Made by a program: the position numbers and the translations under genes
Assembly (NCBI RefSeq): GCF_001939735.1
Contig: NZ_MJIL01000092.1
Location: 8,185 to 72,184 of the forward strand
Direction: 5' to 3'
Length of the DNA stretch: 64,000 bases
DNA from: Photobacterium proteolyticum
GTDB lineage: Bacteria > Pseudomonadota > Gammaproteobacteria > Enterobacterales > Vibrionaceae
The notes under the pieces: generated by a model
The model's database searches: none
Told to the model about the DNA's origin: nothing
The model's input: the letters and a program-made list of their open reading frames with translations, nothing else
In this document: positions 54,254-61,330 of the stretch, piece by piece
How the letters are laid out: each line of letters begins with the position of its first letter
How positions within the stretch are numbered: position 1 is the first letter of the stretch

Positions 54254-55429
54254 TTATTGAGGTTCAATACAAATGAGTTTTTCCAGACGCTGATCTTTTT
54301 GATACAACGTGCAGTAGGCGAAACCGATATCTTCGATGGCGGTCGCCTCACCCTGAACAATATTTTCCAGAGTGTGAATGATCCGGTCGGCGCAGGAGTG
54401 AATGCTGTCGGTTCCCTTCATGATCCCGCTGACATCGACATCAATGTCTTCAGTAATTTGGGCCGCATTACCGCTGACTCGGATCACCGGTACGATCGGG
54501 TTGTTGAATCCGGCACCACCTGTGGTCCACAGGATCACCTGGGCACCGAGAGAGGCGAAATGCATACCGGAGCCGCCGCATAAGTGCGTCGTTTCTGATA
54601 GGTACATTCCCGGTGTGGTCGGACGCTCGGTCATCTTGGCGTTGATCCTCAGTACATCCTGAATAGGGCGGGTACCGGTTTTATGCAGTGCGCCAAGTGC
54701 CTTCTCTTCGAGTGTGGTCAGGCCGCCGACACTGTTGCCGATGCTCATGGTCTCGACATTGGTGCCTTCGATGTGCCAGCGCTTCTCTTCTTCATTGATG
54801 AGGCGATCGATCTTGTCGGCGACGTTGGGAGTGACTGCTCGTTCGCGCAGGATGTCCTCACAACCGACAAGCTCGATAAGCTCACCAGCTACACAGGTGG
54901 CGCCTTTATCTACCAGCAGATCGGCAACGCGACCGACTGATGGGTTAGAGGCAATACCTGAACTGGTATCAGAACCACCACATTTGATCCCCACAACCAG
55001 TTCGCTGAGTGGAACAGGCTCGGGCTGGATTTGATCGGCATAAGCTGTCAGCTCTTTTGCCAGCTCGGTGCCCATTTTGATGGTGCTGCGCGTTCCACGT
55101 GATTTGATGATCGACAGTGTCTGTACTGGCTTTCCTGCATTGCGGATAGGATCGGCCAGGATCGCCGGGTCGATACTTCCGCATCCCATGTTCAGCAATA
55201 GGGCACCAGCCACATTAGGGTTCAGTGCGGCGCCTACCATAGTGCCGACCAGCTCTTCGTTACCACCGTACATACAAGTGTTGTAGTTGGTTACGACGAC
55301 AGTGCCTGGCACTTTCTGGCTGATGGCACGGGCAATACCTTCTGCACATTCGTCAATGGCCAGGATGAGTACATGATTTCGGATCCCCGCGCGGCCGTCG
55401 GGGCGACGAAAGCCTGATAAAAACTGCAT
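54254..55429 (-). CDS. UxaA family dehydratase, large (C-terminal) subunit
   Basis: This 391-residue protein is the catalytic part of an altronate/galactarate-type dehydratase. GFRRPDGRAGIRN at residues 6-18, NYNTCMYGG near 48, GCGS near 83, KCGGSD near 150 and the cysteine in THLCGGSG near 285 are the family's cofactor-linked motifs. The SAF domain is encoded by the next gene upstream, so the enzyme is split as in SuyAB and some hexonate dehydratases. The substrate is a 2-hydroxy acid, not identified. It follows the small subunit by 3 bp. Confidence 0.88.
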   Translation of the reverse strand: MQFLSGFRRPDGRAGIRNHVLILAIDECAEGIARAISQKVPGTVVVTNYNTCMYGGNEELVGTMVGAALNPNVAGALLLNMGCGSIDPAILADPIRNAGKPVQTLSIIKSRGTRSTIKMGTELAKELTAYADQIQPEPVPLSELVVGIKCGGSDTSSGIASNPSVGRVADLLVDKGATCVAGELIELVGCEDILRERAVTPNVADKIDRLINEEEKRWHIEGTNVETMSIGNSVGGLTTLEEKALGALHKTGTRPIQDVLRINAKMTERPTTPGMYLSETTHLCGGSGMHFASLGAQVILWTTGGAGFNNPIVPVIRVSGNAAQITEDIDVDVSGIMKGTDSIHSCADRIIHTLENIVQGEATAIEDIGFAYCTLYQKDQRLEKLICIEPQ

Positions 55430-55432
55430 TCG

Positions 55433-55777
55433 TTACTCCTCGATCTGCATTTGTTCAATGATTTGCTTGATGATCGGCTCTGGGATGTCTACCCGGGTAC
55501 TGCGGACATTTTGTACATGTACCAACTCGCCGACCGGAATCGCTTTGATGGCAACGCCAATGTCGTAACCCGCTTTTTTAATTGCTTCCTGTGTCGAGAT
55601 AGCGTTTACCGCGACTTTATTGCCGAACGTGATGGCTTGCTTGCAGGTCACAATGCCTTGTGCCCGGTTGCCGTCATCAATAATTTCAATCTGCTGTCCT
55701 TTTTCGACATCAGCGAGCAGGGTCGCCACGTTGTCATTCTGGGAAAGCAAAATTGCCTTGTTCAAAGGTGTGTCCAT
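55433..55777 (-). CDS. UxaA family dehydratase, small SAF-domain subunit
   Basis: A 114-residue SAF-domain protein with the pattern ITFGNKVAV near 49-57, KKAGYDIGVAIKAIPVGELVHVQNV in two parts near 67-91, typical of the N-terminal domain of UxaA or of SuyA. It is the first gene of the minus-strand operon; GAGGA precedes the ATG and a GntR-type operator lies 20 bp upstream. Confidence 0.88.
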   Translation of the reverse strand: MDTPLNKAILLSQNDNVATLLADVEKGQQIEIIDDGNRAQGIVTCKQAITFGNKVAVNAISTQEAIKKAGYDIGVAIKAIPVGELVHVQNVRSTRVDIPEPIIKQIIEQMQIEE

Positions 55778-55796
55778 AAATCCTCATAGATTGTTC

Positions 55797-55809
55797 ATTG
55801 TCGGACAAT
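55797..55809. promoter_or_regulatory. GntR-type operator 1
   Basis: ATTGTC-G-GACAAT is a perfect 13-bp palindrome 20 bp upstream of the SAF-domain gene, a position where a bound repressor would block transcription. Confidence 0.8.
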
Positions 55810-55891
55810 CGACAGTTGGCAATCTTAATGAGTAATTTCAAAATAAATGCGACACAAATCACCTTTTGTTTTATCCATTCAATTTTTGTAT

Positions 55892-55906
55892 GATTGTCTG
55901 ACAATC
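55892..55906. promoter_or_regulatory. GntR-type operator 2
   Basis: GATTGTC-T-GACAATC is a perfect 15-bp palindrome sharing the core ATTGTC-N-GACAAT with operator 1. It lies between the divergent operon and the GntR gene. Confidence 0.8.
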
Positions 55907-55998
55907 GTCACGTTTTATTGATTATGCGAATTGTTGACTAATCCGGTAGAATTAAGGCAACTGCGGTATTCCGCTATCTGTAGATGTATGGAAAGATA

Positions 55999-56685
55999 AT
56001 GAAAATCGTAAAACAGAGCTTAGAGGAGCAAGCCGCGGGCTATCTGCGTGAGCTGATCCTCAGTGGAAAATACGGAATGGGCGAAAAGCTGGTGGAGAGT
56101 GCACTGGCGAAAGATTTGGAGCTATCGCGCAGTACAGTGCGGATGGCCCTGAACACCTTGGCCCATGAAGGTCTGGTGGTTCAGAAACCCTATGTTGGTT
56201 GGCAGGTAATTAATATTACCGAGAATGACCTGTGGGAGCTGTATCACTTACGTGTTGCTCTGGAAACACGTTCAGCCTGGCTGGCGGCTGAGCATATTAC
56301 CGAAGAGGGCAAAACTCGACTGCATGATTTGATGGATTATTACCTGCAAGTTGGCCGCAGTGAAGGTGTAACTTGCCTGCAAATCAGTAAGCTTGAACTT
56401 GAATTGCATACATTAATTATTGAGCTAAGCGGCAATATGCGCTTGCACCAGATTTACCGCAATGTCGCTAACCAGATGCTGATTTATTTTAATATTGACC
56501 ACGCAAGTTATGATCCGGAGGAGAGCGCTTTAAGTCATCTTCCTTTGGTCGAGGCAATTTGTGCTGGTGAAAGTGGTAAAGCATTAAAACTGGCTGAAGA
56601 GAATATTACCGTTTATTCAGTGATCGGGCATAAATTCCGTGAACAACATCTGAAGCGTTATTCAGAACAGCAAGGCGAATCTTGA
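55999..56685 (+). CDS. GntR family regulator, FCD type
   Basis: A 228-residue regulator from the ATG at 55999 (GGAAAG upstream; the frame opens at 55984). The N-terminal winged helix (ESALAKDLELSRSTVRMALN near 29-48) is followed by an all-helical FCD effector domain with metal/ligand histidines (ELHTLIIELSGN near 131 and HLPLVEAI near 180). FCD regulators sense small carboxylic acids. It is divergent from the dehydratase operon across two matching operators, so it very probably controls that operon and itself. Confidence 0.92.
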   Translation: MKIVKQSLEEQAAGYLRELILSGKYGMGEKLVESALAKDLELSRSTVRMALNTLAHEGLVVQKPYVGWQVINITENDLWELYHLRVALETRSAWLAAEHITEEGKTRLHDLMDYYLQVGRSEGVTCLQISKLELELHTLIIELSGNMRLHQIYRNVANQMLIYFNIDHASYDPEESALSHLPLVEAICAGESGKALKLAEENITVYSVIGHKFREQHLKRYSEQQGES

Positions 56686-56732
56686 TAGCGCTATCGAAGT
56701 AGAAGGTAGTAGCTACCAAGCATAATATTATG

Positions 56733-56772
56733 GGCGAAGGTGATTTTAATTACCTTCGCCTTTTATTTTTTC
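56733..56772 (+). terminator. Terminator after the GntR gene
   Basis: GGCGAAGGT and ACCTTCGCC form a 9-bp stem around an AT-rich loop and are followed by a T-rich run. Confidence 0.88.
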
Positions 56773-57334
56773 TGACGATTATCGCTATAAATCCCCATAA
56801 GAACATGGCTTATTATAATTTATTGATATCCGAATTCGTTATAGTCACTATCAATGAATAAAAGTGTGAAGTTCATCAGTTGTATTCATTGCCATGGTAT
56901 TACGTAATTTTAGTTACCGGTGATGGGCTTTTGTGTCGCCTTGGTTATTGGCTTGTGTTTGGTTGGTGTTTTTCTGGGTGTTGCTTGTAATGATTTGTTT
57001 TGAATATGGTGGCTTATGCATTTCATGCACGTTATTCATGACTACTATGCAGTAAATGATTTCAGCGCATAACATTAATGACTATTCATCATTACCTCTT
57101 ATGGGGTAATTAAATCTACAATTCTGGCACGAGTTAATCGGCACCTTTTTATTCTGTTCAATCAATGAACCGGAACGATTAAATATATAACAATATCTAT
57201 AAATATAAGTTTTGCTAATGCGGCAAATGAAAATGTTATTTTCTGTTACGCCATAAAGAGCCCATTAGATGTGCTTTTTAATTCCTCTTGCCGCCTATTA
57301 GAAAGAGTTTTTTATCTGAAATGGAAGCACATTT
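56773..57334. other. AT-rich leader region before the flavoprotein operon
   Basis: No gene is seen in about 560 bases. It holds the NarL/NarP-like site listed separately, and an inverted repeat GTTCA-ATCAA-TGAAC. A CRP half-match (TGTGAAGTTCATCA near 56865) is too weak to call. The promoter itself was not identified. Confidence 0.55.
57093..57108. promoter_or_regulatory. NarL/NarP-like 7-2-7 heptamer pair
   Basis: TACCTCT-TA-TGGGGTA matches the NarL/NarP heptamer TACYYMT fully on one side and 6 of 7 on the other, with the 2-bp spacing that NarP needs. It lies about 230 bp upstream of the flavoprotein gene. Confidence 0.5.
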
Positions 57335-58873
57335 ATGAGTAATGATAATTGCCAAAAGGTAGATGTTTCACGACGAAAGTTATTGGCTGGTGGCGCTGCT
57401 GCAGCAACAGCCATGATGCTTGGCAGTGAGGCAAGTGCCAGTCAAATTAATAATGCCATTAGTTGGGATAAAACGTTTGATGTATTAGTTATTGGTAGTG
57501 GGTTTGCTGCTTTGTCAGCTGCGATTGAGGCTCGTCGCAAAGGGCTTGATGTCATGATCGTAGAAAAAATGCGTGTTCCGGGCGGTAACTCCACCATTAA
57601 TGGTGGGCTGTTCGCTGTTGCAGGCAGTGAGTTACAAAAAGAAGAAGGCGTTGAAGATAGCGTCGAGCTTATGGTTCAGGACATGATGGCAGCAGGCCGC
57701 GGGATTAACCACCCTGAACTGACAAGAGCGATCGCTGCTGGTTCACCGGATGCGTTTAAGTTTGTGGTTGAGTGCGGTGCCAAATTTAAGCCTAAGTTAT
57801 CCTGGCTTGGTGGCCATTCGGTAGCCCGAACTTATCTTACCCATAATGCCTCTGGCTCTGGCATCGTCAGGCCGCTGGTCAAAACCGCCCGTAGAGAAGG
57901 TGTTGTTATTCGCACTGAATGCAAAATGCTGAATTTCATTACCAACGATGACAAACGTATTATCGGCATCCAGGTCAAAGACGGCTACCGCTTCCCTGAT
58001 GAAGAGACGGGCATCGTAAAACACTTTAAAGCCAGACGCGGGGTGGTTCTCGCTTCCGGTGGCTTTAGCCGTGACACCAAGTTTTTATCTGCTCAAGATC
58101 CGCGGTTGGGTGGGGTGATAGACAGTACCAACCAGCCGGGAGCAACGGGAGAGGCGCTTCGTGCAGCATTTCGAATCGGTGCTGTACCCGTCCAGTTATC
58201 CCTGATTCAGCTTGGCCCATGGGCATCACCCGATGAGCAGGGTTTTGGTGTTGCTTCAATGTTTAACATTCAATCAGGCTTCCGTTACGGGATTATGGTC
58301 GAGCGGGCGACAGGGAAACGTTTTGTCAATGAATTGGCAGACAGGAAGACACGTGCCGATGCCATGATCAAAAACGTCAAAGAAAGCGGCGAGCCTGATT
58401 ACCCAATTATTCTCGTCGACAGTGTGGGTGCCAAGGCATGTCCGACACTGGATCGCTGCCTGGAATATAAGGTTGTGCATGCGTTTGACCGTCTGGAAGA
58501 TCTTGCCAGTCATTACCAGATCCCAGCAGAGGGACTCATTGAGTCAGTGACTGCCTATAACGAGTATGTCAAAAACAATGACGACTTGGAGCTTGGTAAA
58601 CCTGTCTCGACAGCAACGCCAATCATCAAGCCGCCATTTTATGCCGTCAGAGGCTGGCCTAAAGTGCACCACTGTATGGGTGGGGTCGAAATTAATCCGA
58701 GTGCCCAGGTTTTACATTCCGAAACCTTTGAGCCGATTGCCGGGCTTTATGCAGCAGGAGAGGTAACAGGCGGTCCTCATGGTGCCAGCCGTCTTGGAAG
58801 CTGCGCGATTACCGATGGATTGGTGATGGGACGTATCGCAGGCAACAGTGTTGCTCGCAATGACGCTATTTAG
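57335..58873 (+). CDS. Tat-exported FAD-dependent reductase, FccA/UrdA type
   Basis: The 512-residue protein has a twin-arginine signal (SRRKLL at 12-17, then an Ala-rich core to about 36), so it is exported folded with FAD. The Rossmann motif VIGSGFAALSAAIEA lies near 51-65. It belongs to the flavocytochrome c fumarate reductase superfamily: the KRFVNELADRKTRADA stretch holds the presumed catalytic Arg, HHCMGGVE a substrate histidine, and GEVTGGPHGASRLGSCAI the C-terminal FAD/substrate motif. Unlike FccA and UrdA it has no heme domain of its own; a separate tetraheme cytochrome follows. The acceptor it reduces (fumarate-, urocanate- or enoate-like) is unknown. Confidence 0.88.
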   Translation: MSNDNCQKVDVSRRKLLAGGAAAATAMMLGSEASASQINNAISWDKTFDVLVIGSGFAALSAAIEARRKGLDVMIVEKMRVPGGNSTINGGLFAVAGSELQKEEGVEDSVELMVQDMMAAGRGINHPELTRAIAAGSPDAFKFVVECGAKFKPKLSWLGGHSVARTYLTHNASGSGIVRPLVKTARREGVVIRTECKMLNFITNDDKRIIGIQVKDGYRFPDEETGIVKHFKARRGVVLASGGFSRDTKFLSAQDPRLGGVIDSTNQPGATGEALRAAFRIGAVPVQLSLIQLGPWASPDEQGFGVASMFNIQSGFRYGIMVERATGKRFVNELADRKTRADAMIKNVKESGEPDYPIILVDSVGAKACPTLDRCLEYKVVHAFDRLEDLASHYQIPAEGLIESVTAYNEYVKNNDDLELGKPVSTATPIIKPPFYAVRGWPKVHHCMGGVEINPSAQVLHSETFEPIAGLYAAGEVTGGPHGASRLGSCAITDGLVMGRIAGNSVARNDAI

Positions 58874-58889
58874 TCTTCTCTGATTTGGA

Positions 58890-59363
58890 ATGAAAACAAT
58901 GAATAACACGAATAAGTTAATTACACCGCTATTAGTATTCGTTCTGCTCTTAGGGTTGGCATTTAATGTTTTTGCCTCAGATACAAATGCTTCACCGAAG
59001 AGCAATGCAGAACAAGTGCTGGAACAAAACGCGCTGCACCAGAAAATTTTAGATTATATCGACAACAAAATTTATAACCAGGTACCGGTAAAAAGCTATC
59101 ACAAGAAGGTCCACCAAAACGGAAATAGCTGTGAGCTTTGCCACGGCTCCAGCGAACCTGTTACGCCTGCAGATACTGCAAATTGCGCTAATTGCCATGG
59201 CAGCCCTGAAGCGGTTGCAGAGTTAACCAAAGAGCTTGAGCCCAATCCGCATAACTCTCCGCACTGGGAAACAGAGCTTCCGTGTGATTCATGCCATATG
59301 GAGCACAGTGAATCGAAGTCTGTATGTAAACAGTGCCATCAGTTTGGCTTTAAGACACCATAA
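58890..59363 (+). CDS. Periplasmic tetraheme cytochrome c
   Basis: A 157-residue protein with a signal peptide (hydrophobic core about 10-27, cleavage after VFA) and four CXXCH heme sites (CELCH, CANCH, CDSCH, CKQCH) spread over the second half. It resembles the heme domain of flavocytochrome c fumarate reductases, here as an independent gene 16 bp after the flavoprotein. It would carry electrons from the membrane partner to the flavoprotein. An ATG at 58899 with GGA upstream is an alternative start. Confidence 0.92.
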   Translation: MKTMNNTNKLITPLLVFVLLLGLAFNVFASDTNASPKSNAEQVLEQNALHQKILDYIDNKIYNQVPVKSYHKKVHQNGNSCELCHGSSEPVTPADTANCANCHGSPEAVAELTKELEPNPHNSPHWETELPCDSCHMEHSESKSVCKQCHQFGFKTP

Positions 59364-59380
59364 ACTCGCTGAGGTAACAA

Positions 59381-61096
59381 ATGTTAAAAATCAATAGTAA
59401 AACATTTGGCATGGTGTTGTTGGCGGCAATGTTTGCTTGCCATACTCAGGCGGGCCCGGCTGGGACTGACAACTTTGGTGATCAGGCCAGAGAACTGAGA
59501 GCCCAGACGGCAGAAGAGAATGCGCAATGCCTGTCATGCCATGCCAGTGATACGATTAATGATGAGTGGAAGACAGAGCGGGGCAGAACCTTAGACTTGC
59601 ATACCGATGTTGTTGGATACAACGACTCGGTACACAAAGGTCAGAGCTGTCTGAATTGTCATGAGGGAGCGAATGACAGTGCGTTTGAGGAAGCGCCTCA
59701 TCAGTTCCAAGGTGATGTAATAAGCCGCAGTTGTGATAGCTGTCATAACACTGTGTTTCAGGATATCAATCATCAACTGGAAACAAGTCACCATACCAAG
59801 ACAATCGTTGAGCAATTCGGTCATCAGTTCGAGTGTCAGGAATGCCATAATGCGCATACCTTTAACTTCCCGGGCCGCACTGAGGAGATTGCCCGCAGCA
59901 TTGAACAGGCTAATGAGCCGTGCTTTGCCTGCCATAATGATCTGCAAGGTTACGAGAAGCTGACAGATAAAAAACTGTTAGATCAGGATATGGCACACTG
60001 GTTCTTGCCAGAGAAAAACAAGCATTTCAGTGCCGTTCGATGTGTCGATTGCCATAGCGAAGGGGAGGGTGTGAAACTACATACCATCACTCCGGCTGAG
60101 GATGCAGTCAGAGACTGTAAGCTTTGTCACAACGAAGATTCTGCGATAACGACGACCTTGTATAAGTACAGTAATGAGCAGAAAGCTTTTTCTATGTTAG
60201 ATAAAGGGATCTTTGATGACAGCACCTTGCTTGAGCAAAACGCAGATGCCGTTGCCAAAGAGAAAGGGAAGGCAGACTCACCTTACGGCTTTATGAATGA
60301 AAAGCTGCTCGATGACCGCTACCTTATTGGTGCAACTCCAGTAGGGTGGGTTGATGCTATCTTCGGGGTTGCTCTGTTGGTTACGCTGTCACTCTTGGCA
60401 TTCCATGCTCGCTTAAGAAAGCTTGGTTATCAAGAACAAGGTTATAAAGAGCTTGGCCAGAAAGATCCAGGTCAGCGAGAAAAGGTTGAGTTGGTAAAAA
60501 CGTCCACTGTGATGTTCCCGGTAGGGGTCAGGTTATGGCATAACACTAACGTTATCGTGTTTATCATTCTGCTGCTTACGGGACTGTCGATGCATTTCTC
60601 GGTCGTTGCCTTCGAGTTTGCGCAAAACAGTCACAATATCCTAGGTGCTGTACTGATAGTGCTATGGGGGCTGTATTTGATCTACCTGGTGCTTTCCGGG
60701 CAGATAAAGCAGTACTTGCCTCGACCGAATTTTGTCAGAGACAGTATCAAGCAAGCTCAATTTTACTTGAAGGGCATTTTTAGTGGTGATGAGAATCCTG
60801 CGGGTCATGATCCGAAAAAACGCCTGAACCCGTTGCAGCAAATGGGGTATTTATCGATTGTATTCGCTGCTTTCCCATTATTAATTTTGTCCGGTATTGC
60901 GCTTTTCTTTAATGAGTTATTGCCGAAAGAGATTATTGGCTTTGACGGAAAAACACTGATGGTCATATTACACGTGACAATGTCGCATGTGATGGTGTTG
61001 TTTATTGCTGCGCATGTGTATCTATGTACAACAGGGACGACCATATCGGAACATTTTATGAGCATGATTACGGGCCGCTTATTTAAAGTTAAATAG
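59381..61096 (+). CDS. Heptaheme cytochrome c fused to a cytochrome b domain
   Basis: This 571-residue fusion has a signal peptide (to about residue 25), seven CXXCH motifs (CLSCH, CLNCH, CDSCH, CQECH, CFACH, CVDCH, CKLCH) up to about residue 260, a helix near 326-345, a charged Gln/Lys/Gly-rich cytoplasmic linker (KLGYQEQGYKELGQKDPGQ) and a four-helix cytochrome b domain with heme histidines in LWHN, NSHN, ILHVTMSH and AAHVYL. The plan suits a quinol dehydrogenase feeding the tetraheme cytochrome encoded 18 bp upstream. Last gene of the three-gene operon. Confidence 0.9.
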   Translation: MLKINSKTFGMVLLAAMFACHTQAGPAGTDNFGDQARELRAQTAEENAQCLSCHASDTINDEWKTERGRTLDLHTDVVGYNDSVHKGQSCLNCHEGANDSAFEEAPHQFQGDVISRSCDSCHNTVFQDINHQLETSHHTKTIVEQFGHQFECQECHNAHTFNFPGRTEEIARSIEQANEPCFACHNDLQGYEKLTDKKLLDQDMAHWFLPEKNKHFSAVRCVDCHSEGEGVKLHTITPAEDAVRDCKLCHNEDSAITTTLYKYSNEQKAFSMLDKGIFDDSTLLEQNADAVAKEKGKADSPYGFMNEKLLDDRYLIGATPVGWVDAIFGVALLVTLSLLAFHARLRKLGYQEQGYKELGQKDPGQREKVELVKTSTVMFPVGVRLWHNTNVIVFIILLLTGLSMHFSVVAFEFAQNSHNILGAVLIVLWGLYLIYLVLSGQIKQYLPRPNFVRDSIKQAQFYLKGIFSGDENPAGHDPKKRLNPLQQMGYLSIVFAAFPLLILSGIALFFNELLPKEIIGFDGKTLMVILHVTMSHVMVLFIAAHVYLCTTGTTISEHFMSMITGRLFKVK

Positions 61097-61116
61097 CGAA
61101 CCGAATCTGTTAATCG

Positions 61117-61154
61117 AAGCCCTTCATCAACAATTAAGATGAAGGGCTTTTTTG
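61117..61154 (+). terminator. Terminator of the flavoprotein-cytochrome operon
   Basis: AAGCCCTTCATC and GATGAAGGGCTT form a 12-bp stem with a 9-nt loop and a following T run, 20 bp past the stop. Confidence 0.92.
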
Positions 61155-61330
61155 TATGGCTAAAGCAAATAGAAAACAATCTATGCATGTTGTACATGTG
61201 AAAAATGAAAACCATTCATTTTACTCATTGATTGATTTGTCATACTATTTTGTCAACGAGATGAGAGGCTTGGAATTCAAGGCTTTAAAACTCTAAATCT
61301 CATAATAACTCTTATTGTTAGGTATTAAAT

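Noticed and set aside
56865..56880. CRP-like site TGTGAAGTTCATCA
   Set aside because: The second half matches only partly, and the distance to the flavoprotein gene is over 450 bp.
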